From Actinomycetes bacterium (lineage in GTDB: Bacteria; Actinomycetota; Coriobacteriia; Anaerosomatales; JAGXFU01), in the NCBI GenBank assembly GCA_024637115.1, contig JAGXFU010000015.1, positions 1-64,000 on the forward strand: DNA of 64,000 nt, read 5' to 3'. A program made the position numbers and the translations under genes. The notes below the pieces were generated by a model. The model saw only the letters and a program-made list of their open reading frames with translations. It did no database searches and was not told the DNA's origin. Positions 44,895 through 54,612 of the stretch are shown in pieces. Positions within the stretch are counted from its first letter, which is position 1; each line of letters opens with the position of its first letter.

Positions 44895-45519
44895 GAAGCG
44901 CATGCGCGTGGGAGTTCTGATTTCCGGGGGTGGCACGAACCTGCAGGCGATCATCGACGCGTCGAGGGCGGGAAGACTCGACGCCGATGTCGCAGTCGTC
45001 ATTGCAAATCATGAGGGAGCGTACGGGCTTGAGCGCGCCAGAAAAGCTCATATTCCGGCCGTATGGCTCGACCGCGCCGCCTACGACACCTTCTCTGCAT
45101 ACAATCACGCGATTCGTCTGGCGTTCGAGGAGCATGAAGTCGATCTGGTGGTGATGGCGGGCTACATGCGTCTTCTTGGGACAGAGGTTCTGAACGCATT
45201 TCCCAATCGAGTACTCAATATCCATCCGGCGCTGCTACCGAGTTTCCCCGGTAGTTCGGGTATCCGGGACGCCTGGGACTACGGTGTCAAGATCGCAGGC
45301 GTCACCGTGCATTTTGCCAATGAGAAGTTCGATGAAGGCCCAATCATTGCCCAGGAAGCTGTGTCCATCGAACCCGACGACACGATCGAGACGTTCGAGG
45401 CAAAGATCCACGAGGCCGAGTACCGGTTGTACCCGCAGGTCATTCAGTGGATGGCCCGGGGGCGCGTGGTCATCGAAGGCCGGGGTACCACCATCCTTCC
45501 GCAATCTGCGGGACGCTGA
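44887..45519 (+). CDS. purN: Phosphoribosylglycinamide formyltransferase
   Basis: A 210-residue GAR transformylase using 10-formyl-tetrahydrofolate. Motifs: VGVLISGGGTNLQAII, the N-H-D catalytic set in VLNIHPALLPSFPG and FANEKFDEGPIIAQEAV, and VVMAGYMRLLG. The usual HFVD is replaced here by HFAN, and the catalytic Asp appears as FDEGPII; this is a mild deviation from the E. coli enzyme. Overlaps the end of purM, so it is translationally coupled. Confidence 0.93.
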   Translation: MPEKRMRVGVLISGGGTNLQAIIDASRAGRLDADVAVVIANHEGAYGLERARKAHIPAVWLDRAAYDTFSAYNHAIRLAFEEHEVDLVVMAGYMRLLGTEVLNAFPNRVLNIHPALLPSFPGSSGIRDAWDYGVKIAGVTVHFANEKFDEGPIIAQEAVSIEPDDTIETFEAKIHEAEYRLYPQVIQWMARGRVVIEGRGTTILPQSAGR

Positions 45520-45642
45520 TTCTGTCCCAGACCGGTCTCGTTTTGACTCTGGTAAGACTCTGGGAAGGTCCTCTTGTCATGCTCCGTTTGTATTCGTATC
45601 TCGCGGATACAACCGAGGAGCGCTGACAACAGAGGGGACGCG

Positions 45643-46071
45643 ATGGATTGGACACCGTGGGTCGAACGGGGAGTTGTTCGGGAGCTCGATGAGGGTGGTC
45701 GAGAGCCCGCGCTCCAAATCTGCAGAGTCGCGTGGGACAAGGTCGTGGCGTCGAGGGCGGCATATCTGCGCAATGACTGGGGCACTGCCGACATCGAACT
45801 ACGCGACGCCTTCACCCTTGGCACCAAGGCGATCCTGCTTCGCCACGATATGGAGCCGATCGGTGACTATGACTTTGAGTTGTCGCAGCGCCTCAATCGA
45901 GATATCTTCCACGAGGGAATGATCGACGGCATCTACGAACGTGCCCGCATACTTCGTAGCATGCTTCCGCTTGATCAGGAGATTCCAGAAGAGAAGGCCC
46001 GCCTCGTGCGAAGAGCTGTTGCGGCATCATCTGAGTTCGTGGCACTTGTGGAGGGCTTTGTGTATCAGTGA
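45643..46071 (+). CDS. Protein of unknown function between purN and purH
   Basis: A 142-residue soluble, mostly helical protein with many acidic and Arg residues (for example CRVAWDKVVASRAAYLRNDWG and KARLVRRAVAASSEFVALVEG). The pattern of two long helices with short loops might fit a HEPN-like fold, but no HEPN active-site motif (RX4-6H) is evident, so this is only a suggestion. The ATG at 45643 follows CAGAGGGGACGCG. It stands 123 bases after purN and has a terminator after it. Confidence 0.65.
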   Translation: MDWTPWVERGVVRELDEGGREPALQICRVAWDKVVASRAAYLRNDWGTADIELRDAFTLGTKAILLRHDMEPIGDYDFELSQRLNRDIFHEGMIDGIYERARILRSMLPLDQEIPEEKARLVRRAVAASSEFVALVEGFVYQ

Positions 46072-46158
46072 CCCGGTACACGAGTCGGGATGATTGGCGG
46101 CCATTTTCGGATCGACACATCGCCTAGCAGGGATGCTTTGCATCACGGCATAAGCCGC

Positions 46159-46214
46159 TACAATCGAATAGGGCAATCACCTGAGCTGCCTCAGAGCGGC
46201 TCAGGTCTGTTTTT
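46159..46214 (+). terminator. Terminator hairpin in the purH leader (possible attenuator)
   Basis: CCTGAGCTGC (46180-46189) pairs with GCGGCTCAGG (46196-46205), one wobble, 6-base loop, followed by TCTGTTTTT. A TACAAT -10-like hexamer at 46159-46164 would start transcription about nine bases before the stem, 26 bases of leader remain between the T-run and the purH ATG. It may terminate the upstream gene, or attenuate purH. Confidence 0.65.
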
Positions 46215-46240
46215 CGGGCCACGTTGAGGGAGAGGGATTC

Positions 46241-47803
46241 ATGAGCAACGTCACGGTCAAGCGAGCACTGGTATCGGTTACCGACAAGAGTGGACTCGCC
46301 GAGTTTTGCAAGGTGCTCGCCACTGAGTTCGGCGTGGAGATCGTCTCTACAGGCGGTACAGCCAAGGTGCTCGCGGAGGCTGGAATCGACGTCCGTCCGA
46401 TCGACGACCTGACGGGCTTTCCCGAGATGATGGATGGCCGCGTCAAGACGTTGCATCCTCGGGTGCATGGTGGCCTGCTCGCCCGCAGGGACGTCCCGGC
46501 CCACATGGCCGCAGCCGAGGAGCACGGTATCGGCATGATCGATATGGTCGTGGTCAACCTCTACGCCTTCGAAAAGACCGTGGCCAAAGAAGGGGTCGCA
46601 CTCGAAGAGGCGATCGAGAATATCGATATCGGCGGGCCGAGCATGCTGCGCTCCGCAGCCAAGAACTTCGATTCGGTCACCGTGGTCACCGACCCGGCGA
46701 ACTACGACGGCATCCTCGCAGAGATGCGTGCCAACGCCGGGGCGACAACGCTCGAGACCCGCAAGTCTCTCGCCGTTGAGGTATTTCGTACTACGAGTGC
46801 ATATGACAGTGCGATCTGGATGTACCTGTCCGGCTATCGCAAGACGACCTTTCCCGGTGAAGTTCGTTTCCGCCTCGAGAAGGTGCAGGACCTCCGCTAT
46901 GGGGAGAACCCGCATCAGAGCGCGGCATTCTATCGTTTCATGGACGCCAAGGAGAACACGCTCGCCCGCGCCGAGCAGTTGCAGGGCAAGGATCTCAGCT
47001 ACAACAACATCCTTGATACCGACGCAGCATGGAGTGCGGTGCGTGAGTTTGCCGGTGAGATCGCGTGCGTGATCGTGAAGCACACCAATCCCGCGGGAAC
47101 CGCGGTAGCCCAAGATGTGGTGACCGCGTACCAGCGTGCGCACGCGTCCGACCCCATCTCCGCATTCGGCGGCGTGATGGCATTCAACACGACCGTCACG
47201 GCGGGTGTCATACAGGCCAGCTATGACAACGGTCAGTTCGTTGAGGTTATGATCGCGCCAGATTATGAGCAGGCAGCGCTCGATCTGCTTGCCGAGAAGC
47301 CCAACCTCCGCGTCCTCAAGACCGACGGAGCGCGCCCTGTTGGCGGTCACTACGAGTCCCGCGCTGTTGAGGGCGGCATGCTTGTCCAGGAATCAGACAC
47401 CGTGGCTGAGAAGCCGGAGACCTTCACGGTCGCAACCGAGCGTCAGCCGTCCACGTCCGAGATGGAGCAACTCGTTTTTGCGTGGCGTGCATGCAAGGCG
47501 GTCAAGTCGAACTGCATCCTGCTCGTTAAGGACTTCGCCAGCGTAGGTGTGGGCGCCGGCCAGATGAGCCGCGTCGACGCGGCCATGATCGCAGTCGAGA
47601 AGGCTGGGGATCGGGCAACCGGAGCTGTCGCCGCATCCGATGCGTTCATGCCCTTCTCCGATTCGCTCGAGGTCTGTGCGGCCGCAGGGGTCACAGCTGT
47701 GATCCAGCCGGGAGGCTCGGTGCGTGACCAGGAGGTCATCGACAAGGCGAATGAGCTCGGTGTCGCGATGGTGTTTACCGGTCATCGTCACTTCCGCCAC
47801 TAG
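46241..47803 (+). CDS. purH: Bifunctional AICAR transformylase / IMP cyclohydrolase
   Basis: A 520-residue enzyme for the last two purine steps. The N-terminal MGS-like IMP cyclohydrolase (about 1-195) has ALVSVTDKSGLAEF, STGGTAKVLAEAG and GRVKTLHPRVHGGLLARR. The C-terminal transformylase (about 200-520) has LRYGENPHQSAAFY, GKDLSYNNILDTDAAW, CVIVKHTNPAGTAVA and SDAFMPFSDSLE. It uses 10-formyl-tetrahydrofolate and yields IMP. ATG at 46241 after TGAGGGAGAGGGATTC. pabC and pabB follow on the same strand. Confidence 0.95.
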   Translation: MSNVTVKRALVSVTDKSGLAEFCKVLATEFGVEIVSTGGTAKVLAEAGIDVRPIDDLTGFPEMMDGRVKTLHPRVHGGLLARRDVPAHMAAAEEHGIGMIDMVVVNLYAFEKTVAKEGVALEEAIENIDIGGPSMLRSAAKNFDSVTVVTDPANYDGILAEMRANAGATTLETRKSLAVEVFRTTSAYDSAIWMYLSGYRKTTFPGEVRFRLEKVQDLRYGENPHQSAAFYRFMDAKENTLARAEQLQGKDLSYNNILDTDAAWSAVREFAGEIACVIVKHTNPAGTAVAQDVVTAYQRAHASDPISAFGGVMAFNTTVTAGVIQASYDNGQFVEVMIAPDYEQAALDLLAEKPNLRVLKTDGARPVGGHYESRAVEGGMLVQESDTVAEKPETFTVATERQPSTSEMEQLVFAWRACKAVKSNCILLVKDFASVGVGAGQMSRVDAAMIAVEKAGDRATGAVAASDAFMPFSDSLEVCAAAGVTAVIQPGGSVRDQEVIDKANELGVAMVFTGHRHFRH

Positions 47804-47827
47804 GCTGGGGCTACCAGGAGCAACACC

Positions 47828-48514
47828 ATGCTGACTCAAGCGCTTCGCGAGACGATTCGCGTTCAAGACGGTCGGATTCCGCTCCTCGAGCGTCATCTTG
47901 CGCGTCTCGAAGCGGGGGGTTGCGATGCAGATGTGCTGGCCGCTGCGCGTGCAGAAGCGCTCGCAGCGGCGGCGGTATGGCCCGAGCCATACGGGCGCAT
48001 GACTCTCCTGGTGGCACCTAACGGTACCCCCACAGCCGAGGTTACCGATCGACCCTCTACGATCGATGTAGAAGGCGGACCCACCGCAACGTTGGTTGCC
48101 TCGGACATCCCCGAGCTCCCACCGGGCGCTGCCAAGCCCGCAGACCGCTCGTTTTGGGATCGGGCCCTCCACGAGGCGCAGACCGCCGGTGCCGACGTGG
48201 CAGTCCTCGTTGACCACGCGGGGTACGTCATCGATGGGTCGCAGGCGAGCGCATGGCTCGTAGTGGATGGCGTTCTCGTTACCCCACCCTCGCCACCAGC
48301 ACTCGCGGGCGTTTCACGCGCCTTCGTTCTCGACCTCGCTCCTGAACTTGGTATCCCGGTGCAGGAGCGACCCGTGTCCGCTGCCGAGTACCAGGATGCC
48401 GCCGAGGCGTTCTTCACCACTGCCGTGGCAGGTGCGATTGCAGTGCGTGGCCGAGGCGGTCCGGTGAGCGCCCGCATCGCGCAGGTGTTCTCTCGTGCGT
48501 TCGCGCTAGAATAG
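47828..48514 (+). CDS. pabC: Aminodeoxychorismate lyase-like class IV PLP enzyme
   Basis: A 228-residue fold-type IV PLP protein, shorter than the usual 270-290. It opens LTQALRETIRVQDGRIPLLERHLARL, the typical N-terminus of the family. The likely PLP lysine is in AAKPADRSFWDRA. A VIDGSQASAWLVVDGVLVTPP block matches the E-x-x-x-x-N-hA motif region of PabC, with Glu replaced by Asp or Ser, so the fine activity is uncertain. It lies 24 bases after purH and 81 bases before pabB, so a role in 4-aminobenzoate synthesis is likely. Confidence 0.78.
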   Translation: MLTQALRETIRVQDGRIPLLERHLARLEAGGCDADVLAAARAEALAAAAVWPEPYGRMTLLVAPNGTPTAEVTDRPSTIDVEGGPTATLVASDIPELPPGAAKPADRSFWDRALHEAQTAGADVAVLVDHAGYVIDGSQASAWLVVDGVLVTPPSPPALAGVSRAFVLDLAPELGIPVQERPVSAAEYQDAAEAFFTTAVAGAIAVRGRGGPVSARIAQVFSRAFALE

Positions 48515-48595
48515 GGTCGCTTACGACTACACGCCGTATGTCAGCCCCGCGAGGGCATCCCGCGGCAGATACGCCCGCAACCGTATGGAGGTACG

Positions 48596-49792
48596 GTGGA
48601 ACGCCCTCGCCCGATCGATCCCGTGCTGGCCGCCTGCTCAATGCCTCTGAGCCGTCGCCCTCTTGTCCTGGCACCCTCATCGCAATCAGGGTGGTTCAGG
48701 GGTTCGTGGCTGGTCGCAGCTGACCCGATCGAGGTACATGAGGGTATCTCTCATTCCGCTGCTCGTGCCCTGGTGGAGCAGACGTTCGAGAGCGATCAAC
48801 CGCGCATGACGGTGGCGGTCCTGCCCTACGACGGTGCGGCACAGGTTCACACGTACAGCGGTGCTTGGAGACGTGAGGGAGCGACCTGGAGCCGATGGGG
48901 ACGCACGTTCGATGCGCGTGAGGTCGAATCGAGTGGCTTATCGCTGAGCCCGCTTTCCCAGCCGCTCCTGCGAGATGCGTGCGCCGAGATGAATGACGCG
49001 CAGTTCGCGCACGCAGTGGAGCGTGCGCAGGAGTCGATCCGTTCGGGCGACATCTACGTCCTCAATCTGACCTACCGCGTGCGGGGCGTGCCCGCCGGTT
49101 CGCCGGGGCAGTTGTTCTTACAGCTGCTCAAAGATGCGCCTGCGCCAATGGCCGCGCTCGTTGGCAGCCCCCGGGGTTCACTGGCCTCTGTGTCACCTGA
49201 GCGATTTGTCATGGCAACGCGCGAACGGGACGATTCGGTCACGGTGACCACGGAGCCGATCAAGGGTACGTCGCCTCGCCGCAGTACCGAGGCCGCCGAT
49301 CTCGCATCTGCGCAATCGCTGGTGGAGTCGGAGAAGGAACGCGCCGAGCATGTGATGATCGTGGATTTGGAGAGAAACGATCTCGGACGCGTCTGTGAAA
49401 CGGGTAGCGTGGTCGTCGATCCGCTCTTTGCGGTGTTCCCAACACCCTACTGCCATCAGATGGTCTCTACGGTGCGCGGTTCTCTGAGTGCGAGCGCCGG
49501 CATTGCCGATCTGGTCGAAGCAACCTTCCCGTCGGGCTCGATCACAGGCGCTCCCAAACGATCTGCAATGCAGCACATCTCTCGATTCGAGATCTCTCCG
49601 CGCGGTGCCTATACGGGCTCACTGATCGTGGCAATGCCGGGAAGGATGGACTCCTCGGTGGTGATACGTACCCTTGAGTTTGGCGAGGGCGAGGCAGTGT
49701 GGGGCACCGGGTGCGGCATCACGATAGACTCGGATCCCGCCGCCGAATGGCGCGAATCCGAACTCAAGTGCTGGCCGGTGCTTGGGCGCTAG
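48596..49792 (+). CDS. pabB: Aminodeoxychorismate synthase component I
   Basis: A 398-residue chorismate-binding enzyme. The C-terminal domain carries VTTEPIKGTSPRRSTEAADLA with the PIKGTxPR signature (covalent-Lys type typical of PabB), MIVDLERNDLGRVC and FPSGSITGAPKRSAMQHI. It aminates chorismate, feeding folate with PabC. No PabA-like glutaminase gene is in the window. The GTG at 48596 has TGGAGGTACG upstream. The stop codon overlaps that of the convergent mscS gene by four bases. The pairing with purH links folate cofactor supply to purine synthesis. Confidence 0.9.
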   Translation: MERPRPIDPVLAACSMPLSRRPLVLAPSSQSGWFRGSWLVAADPIEVHEGISHSAARALVEQTFESDQPRMTVAVLPYDGAAQVHTYSGAWRREGATWSRWGRTFDAREVESSGLSLSPLSQPLLRDACAEMNDAQFAHAVERAQESIRSGDIYVLNLTYRVRGVPAGSPGQLFLQLLKDAPAPMAALVGSPRGSLASVSPERFVMATRERDDSVTVTTEPIKGTSPRRSTEAADLASAQSLVESEKERAEHVMIVDLERNDLGRVCETGSVVVDPLFAVFPTPYCHQMVSTVRGSLSASAGIADLVEATFPSGSITGAPKRSAMQHISRFEISPRGAYTGSLIVAMPGRMDSSVVIRTLEFGEGEAVWGTGCGITIDSDPAAEWRESELKCWPVLGR

Positions 49793-50820
49793 CCGGGTGT
49801 CGGCGCAGTGTGCACCACACGCTGGGGGAAGGGAATCTCAATGCCCTCCTGCGTATAGCGGGTATGGAGCCGCTTTATGAATTCACTGCGAATGAGCCAA
49901 CGATCGCCGTATGTGGATGTCTTCAGTGAGATGGTGAACTCGATCGAGGAATCACCAAACGATGAGAAGCGTAGCGCGGGCTCGTATTCTTTGACACCGC
50001 TTGCGATTGCTGCCAGCGTCTCGCGCGCCTCGTCGAGGGTGACACGCTCCACGAGCTCAAGGTCGCTGCCATAGGCCACGCCAACGGCAATCCAGATTAC
50101 GTGCTGCGAATCGGCGCTTGTGAAGTTCGTGATGCGCGAGCGGCCAATCACGGAGTTCGGAACGATGATGAGGTCGTTTGAGAAGAGTTGAATCGTGGTG
50201 TTGCGCCAGTTGATGTCTATGACCCAGCCCTCTTCGCCCGTTTCGAGGCGGATGAGATCACCGAGTTTGATCTGTCGACTCAGAAGGACCTGGATGCCGG
50301 CAAAGAGATTCTCGAGCGTTGGCTGGAGAGCAAGACCGAGAGCGATACCACCGACTCCGAGTGCAGCGATCAACGGGCCAATCGAGATACCCAGGGCCGC
50401 TAGAACTGACACAGAACCGACTGCGACCACGGTTCCTCTTGCGAGATTGACAAAGATCGTACTCGAGGAAATCGTTGTGTCTTCGCTCTGCGTGTAGATG
50501 CGTGTGAGCCGGCCCGCGAGGCGGGTGGCGCTCCAGGTGAAGCCAGCAACGGCGGTTGCCAGCAGCGCCGACTTGACGGTGGTGGCTTGGGAATCGGCCA
50601 GCTGGAGCTTGAGCGAGATCATACGCGCGGCAATGAGTATCGCGAGAAGTGTGGGTAGTCCGTGCAGCGAGCGCGCGACCGCATCGCCCACGCGCCAACC
50701 GCGTTTGCGCGCCTGGGTACGGATCACCCGATAGATGACCGTATCGATGGCGAATCCGATTGCGAGCGCAATGCCTGCAATCAGCGCGAACTCACCGAGA
50801 CGTTCTATGAACTGCTCCAC
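49789..50820 (-). CDS. Small-conductance mechanosensitive channel (MscS family)
   Basis: A 343-residue MscS-type channel. N-terminal helices are at about 10-30, 55-75, 85-105 and 130-155; the pore helix TM3 has the Gly/Ala pattern LIAALGVGGIALGLALQPTLENLFAG. The cytoplasmic beta domain follows (IKLGDLIRLETGEEGWVIDINWRNT, here LGDLIRLETGEEGWVIDINW, and LIIVPNSVIGRSRITNFT). It opens on membrane tension during osmotic downshock. GTG at 50820 after AGGAGGTAGCGG. It is on the same strand as the trehalose genes upstream, consistent with osmotic function. Confidence 0.9.
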   Translation of the reverse strand: MEQFIERLGEFALIAGIALAIGFAIDTVIYRVIRTQARKRGWRVGDAVARSLHGLPTLLAILIAARMISLKLQLADSQATTVKSALLATAVAGFTWSATRLAGRLTRIYTQSEDTTISSSTIFVNLARGTVVAVGSVSVLAALGISIGPLIAALGVGGIALGLALQPTLENLFAGIQVLLSRQIKLGDLIRLETGEEGWVIDINWRNTTIQLFSNDLIIVPNSVIGRSRITNFTSADSQHVIWIAVGVAYGSDLELVERVTLDEARETLAAIASGVKEYEPALRFSSFGDSSIEFTISLKTSTYGDRWLIRSEFIKRLHTRYTQEGIEIPFPQRVVHTAPTPG

Positions 50821-50867
50821 CCGCTACCTCCTGGTCGACTGCCGCTATCGTACAGCAGTGGTAAGCG

Positions 50868-52085
50868 CTACTTGCACGCTGTTAGGTCGGCCAGCAGTTC
50901 GAGGTAGTGGCCAAGCAGGCGAGTGATGAGGAAGTGCTCACGAACATGCTCAACGCCGGCCGCTGCCATATTGCGAGCGAGATTTCGGTCGGTGAGCAGT
51001 CGTGCAACGCGGTCGGCTGTTTGGTCGAGGTCGTGCGGGTCAACCAGGAAGCCGGTCTCGCCGTCAATGATCTGCAGCGGGATGCCGCCAACGGCTCCCG
51101 CGACAACGGGAGTGCCCTTCCACATTGCCTCAGATACCGTGAGGCCAAAGCCCTCACGTGTGGATTTCTGCAGCACTACACTGGACATGCGCTGGAGTGC
51201 GTTGATCTCAACGTCGCCGGCACCCAGGAGCAAGATGATATCCCCGCTGTCAACAAGGTTGCCCGCGCGCTTGAGTACCTTGGCATAGATCTCTGCGCCC
51301 TCGGGGTCATCGGTGGCCATGTTTCCCGCCAGCACGAGCCGACAGTCCACAGACTGGCGTACCTTCTTGAACACCTCCACAACACCCACGGGGTCCTTCC
51401 ACTTATCAAAGCGGGAGACCTGGGTGATGAGGGGCTTGTCGAGCGGGATCTTGTGTCGCTGCATGTACTTGAGGATCGTCTTTTCAGGGAGATCGATGTT
51501 CTTTTGGCTCAAGGGGTCGATAGCCGGGTTGATCACGCGTTGTTCGACGTTGAGTTCCGGTCGCAGGTACTGCTCGTGACTCACGATCATGAGGTCGTAG
51601 CGCATGATGTAGCCCTTGAGGAACTCCCAGAGCACGGGGTCAGGTTCAGTCAGGTCTATGTGACAACGCCATACCCACGGCTGACGCTTCTTGTACGAGC
51701 GGATTATCGGCAGCGGCTGTGAGTCATGCACGATGACCACGTCGTGCTTGGCGATGTGTGTGTACTGGGCGAAACTCTCGTTCGCCTGTACGTAGAGCTT
51801 TTTCTTCTGCGGGCTCAGGTTGATCTTCTCGCCCTGCAGGCCGTTGTGAAACTTCTTGGTCACACCAAAGAAGTCGTCACTTCCCACGAGCACACGCCAG
51901 CCGGCGTCGAGCCCCACGTCGTTCATGAGCGGTATGAGGGTGTAGAGCATCTCTGCCACACCACCACCCTGCGCTGTGGAATTAAGGTGCACCACGTGCT
52001 TGTCGTAGAGCTTTCCCGCTCGTCGGTGCAGGTCGCCCAGGATTTCATCGGACACGATGCCCCGATAGTCTTCTAGTCGCTTCAT
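50868..52085 (-). CDS. Trehalose synthase-type GT4 glycosyltransferase
   Basis: A 405-residue GT-B glycosyltransferase similar to trehalose glycosyltransferring synthase (TreT) and trehalose phosphorylase proteins. It has HLNSTAQGGGVAEMLYTLIPL, VIVHDSQPLPII, WRCHIDLTEP, RFDKWKDPVGVVE and the GT4 signature STREGFGLTVSEAMWKGTPVVAG. TreT joins NDP-glucose and glucose into trehalose. The ATG at 52085 overlaps the end of the OtsAB-type gene by four bases, so the two are translated together. Confidence 0.85.
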   Translation of the reverse strand: MKRLEDYRGIVSDEILGDLHRRAGKLYDKHVVHLNSTAQGGGVAEMLYTLIPLMNDVGLDAGWRVLVGSDDFFGVTKKFHNGLQGEKINLSPQKKKLYVQANESFAQYTHIAKHDVVIVHDSQPLPIIRSYKKRQPWVWRCHIDLTEPDPVLWEFLKGYIMRYDLMIVSHEQYLRPELNVEQRVINPAIDPLSQKNIDLPEKTILKYMQRHKIPLDKPLITQVSRFDKWKDPVGVVEVFKKVRQSVDCRLVLAGNMATDDPEGAEIYAKVLKRAGNLVDSGDIILLLGAGDVEINALQRMSSVVLQKSTREGFGLTVSEAMWKGTPVVAGAVGGIPLQIIDGETGFLVDPHDLDQTADRVARLLTDRNLARNMAAAGVEHVREHFLITRLLGHYLELLADLTACK

Positions 52086-54295
52086 CCGTCATCGACCTCC
52101 GGTCGGTTGGTCTCGGCAATTGAGTGCAAGAGCGCGCGTACGTCTCGTACACCGCGAACCGAGTAGCTGGCATGCGTAGCGCCCCGACCCACCTTGATCG
52201 TCCAGGCGCTCTCAGGGGCAGCGTCGAATACGTCCTCATCGGTACGGTCATCACCGATCGAGAGGATGAACTCGAGGTCCTCGTGACACATCCAGCGATG
52301 CGCAGCACGGCCCTTGTCCACATTGGCGGCTTTCACTTCTACCACTTTGTTTCCGTCCATCACGGCAAGCCCCAGGTCGTTCACGACACTGGCAAGCGCG
52401 TCTTTCGCTTCAAGCACCCTGGTGGCGGCGAGCTCAGGATGGATCTTTCGGTAGTGCCAGACATAGGAGTAATCCTTCTCCTCTATGAATGAGCCCGGCG
52501 TTCGATCCACGAGCATCTCGAGAATCGGTAGGACACGCGGCTTCCACTCGTCGCTCATGGGCTCGATGACCACCCACTCACGGCTGCGGCCCTTGAGCCA
52601 TACGCCGTGCTCGGCAACGATATCCACCGGCAGATCGCCCACCCACTCATCGAGCGTCTCGCGGTCGCGCCCCGAGATGACAACGACCTCGTTGGCGGGA
52701 TCGGATCCAAGTGTGCGCAAGAGCTCGCGCACTTCCTGGGTAGGTGCAACGTCTTCGGGCCGAGGAGCGAATGACATGAGCGTGCCATCGTAGTCGAGCA
52801 TGAGCAGTCGCTTCCTGGCGCGCCTGTACTCCGCAACGAAGCGTTCACGGTGCCAGTCATCAAGGAGGTGCGCACCGAATCCGACCTGCGTGAGCTTGAT
52901 CTCCTCGAGTCGCTGAAGGAAGTCCTCGGCCCAGCGGGTGACGGTGTAGCGCTTGAGGCGTCGGATCATCAGCGCGTTTCGCTCGCGCTGTTCTTCTTCC
53001 GGCATGATCAACGCCTCGTGCAACGCGTCCACGATCTGGTCCCGGTCAAAGGGGTTCACGATCAGTGCTTCGGCGAGTTCCTTGGCAGCTCCGGCCATTT
53101 CCGAGAGCACAAGCACGCCCTCGTTGCCGTCGTGCGCGGCCAGGTACTCCTTGGCAATGAGATTCATGCCATCGCGCAATGGAGTCACCAGCGCAACATC
53201 GCTTGCTCCATACATGCCACTCAGCGTGTCGAACGGCAGCGAGCGATAGAGATAGCGGATGGGTGTCCAGTCGATCGTGGCGTACTTACCGTTGATCGAG
53301 CCAACGAGTTCGTCTACCTCTGCTTTGAGGTGCCGATACCGCTCAACACTCTCGCGGGATGGCACCGCCACGCACATGAGGGTCACCCTGTTGCGCCACT
53401 CGGGATACTTTTCAAGGAACGCATCGAACGCCCGAAGTCGATCAGGGATGCCCTTTGAGTAGTCGAGGCGGTCAATCGAGAGAACGACCTTGCGCTCCAT
53501 CGTGCGCAGGCCGATGCGTTCGGCCTCGGCAATCGCCTTGTCGGTTTGCGCGCCATCACGATACCGGTCGTAGTCGATGCCCATGGGGAAGGAATCAACG
53601 AGTACGAGGCGGTCGTCGACCATGACGCGGCTGAACTGGTCCTCTGTTCCGAGCAGACGTCTGCAGCTGCTCAGAAAGTAGCGCGCGTAGTCGTAGGTGT
53701 GAAAGCCGATCAGATCGGCGCCCAGGAGTCCCTCGAGCACTTGGCGCCTCCAGGGCAACATGCGAAAGATCTCGTAGCTTGGGAACGGGATGTGCAGGAA
53801 CCATCCGATCGTTGCATCGGGCATCCGCTCGCGGATCATGGCCGGAAGCAGCATGAGCTGGTAGTCTTGGATCCAGATCGTGTCGCCCGGACGTGCAACT
53901 TCAAGCACTGCATCTGCATATGCGCGATTCACGCGCTCATAGGCGTCCCACATGTCAGTGTCGAACTCCGCATACTGCGTGAAGTGGTGAAAGAGCGGCC
54001 AGATCGTGCGGTTCGAGAAGCCGTAGTAGAACCCCTCGACGTCTTCTTCTGAGAGAAAGAGCGGGACGCAGCCGTGGTCTTCGACAAGGGCCTCGCGAAC
54101 GTCAGAGAGTTCCTTGGAGGTCAACTCTTCGAGGTTAACATCGGCCCAGCCCACCCACCTGCTCTCATGGGTGTCGTGAAATGAACTCAGCCCCGTGGCC
54201 ACGCCGCCAACGCTCGGGGTGAATGAAAAGGAGCCGTCCTCGCCGCGATCGATACTCACGGGCAGACGATTGGATACCAGGATGAGGCGCTTCAT
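52082..54295 (-). CDS. Trehalose-6-phosphate synthase/phosphatase fusion
   Basis: A 737-residue fusion. Residues 1-475 are a GT20 trehalose-6-phosphate synthase ([83 protein letters not shown]). Residues about 485-737 are a HAD-type trehalose-6-phosphatase ([44 protein letters not shown]). Together they make trehalose from UDP-glucose and glucose-6-phosphate. The ATG at 54295 opens the conserved N-terminus with GGAAAGAAC upstream; the longer frame to 54358 is not needed. No tryptophan at the phosphatase linker is notable. The gene pair with the GT4 enzyme gives two trehalose routes. Confidence 0.92.
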   Translation of the reverse strand: MKRLILVSNRLPVSIDRGEDGSFSFTPSVGGVATGLSSFHDTHESRWVGWADVNLEELTSKELSDVREALVEDHGCVPLFLSEEDVEGFYYGFSNRTIWPLFHHFTQYAEFDTDMWDAYERVNRAYADAVLEVARPGDTIWIQDYQLMLLPAMIRERMPDATIGWFLHIPFPSYEIFRMLPWRRQVLEGLLGADLIGFHTYDYARYFLSSCRRLLGTEDQFSRVMVDDRLVLVDSFPMGIDYDRYRDGAQTDKAIAEAERIGLRTMERKVVLSIDRLDYSKGIPDRLRAFDAFLEKYPEWRNRVTLMCVAVPSRESVERYRHLKAEVDELVGSINGKYATIDWTPIRYLYRSLPFDTLSGMYGASDVALVTPLRDGMNLIAKEYLAAHDGNEGVLVLSEMAGAAKELAEALIVNPFDRDQIVDALHEALIMPEEEQRERNALMIRRLKRYTVTRWAEDFLQRLEEIKLTQVGFGAHLLDDWHRERFVAEYRRARKRLLMLDYDGTLMSFAPRPEDVAPTQEVRELLRTLGSDPANEVVVISGRDRETLDEWVGDLPVDIVAEHGVWLKGRSREWVVIEPMSDEWKPRVLPILEMLVDRTPGSFIEEKDYSYVWHYRKIHPELAATRVLEAKDALASVVNDLGLAVMDGNKVVEVKAANVDKGRAAHRWMCHEDLEFILSIGDDRTDEDVFDAAPESAWTIKVGRGATHASYSVRGVRDVRALLHSIAETNRPEVDDG

Positions 54296-54442
54296 GTTCT
54301 TTCCGGGGACGCGACAGATGGCACGTTGTCCGGGGTCATGAGGCCCCCTGCCGGGCAACGTTATTCTCTTACCCTAACATTCCCGTTTGACCGCCTCTTC
54401 GACGCACGATAGACTACCTCTGCTCTGGAGCATGCAGAGTGC

Positions 54443-54518
54443 GGGCCGTTAGCTCAGTTGGTAGAGCAGGGGACTTTTAATCCCAAGGTCATAGGTTCGA
54501 TCCCTATACGGCCCACCA
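54443..54518 (+). tRNA. tRNA-Lys (anticodon TTT)
   Basis: A 76-base cloverleaf starting GGGCCGTTAGCTCAGTTGG. Acceptor GGGCCGT pairs with ACGGCCC, the anticodon loop is CTTTTAA with TTT, the T-loop is GGTTCGATCC and CCA is encoded at 54516-54518. Confidence 0.95.
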
Positions 54519-54528
54519 GTATGAATAC

Positions 54529-54604
54529 GCCCCCATCGTCTAGAGGCCAAGGACTCCGCCCTTTCAAGGCGGCAACAGGGATTCGAATTCCCTTGGGGGC
54601 ACCA
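54529..54604 (+). tRNA. tRNA-Glu (anticodon TTC)
   Basis: A 76-base cloverleaf, 10 bases after tRNA-Lys. Acceptor GCCCCCA pairs with TGGGGGC, the anticodon loop CTTTCAA carries TTC, the T-loop is GATTCGAATTC and CCA is encoded at 54602-54604. Confidence 0.95.
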
Positions 54605-54612
54605 TAAAACAG

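Noticed and set aside
46124-47350. A 408-residue open frame opposite purH
   Set aside because: It overlaps a conserved purine gene fully and has shadow-like composition.
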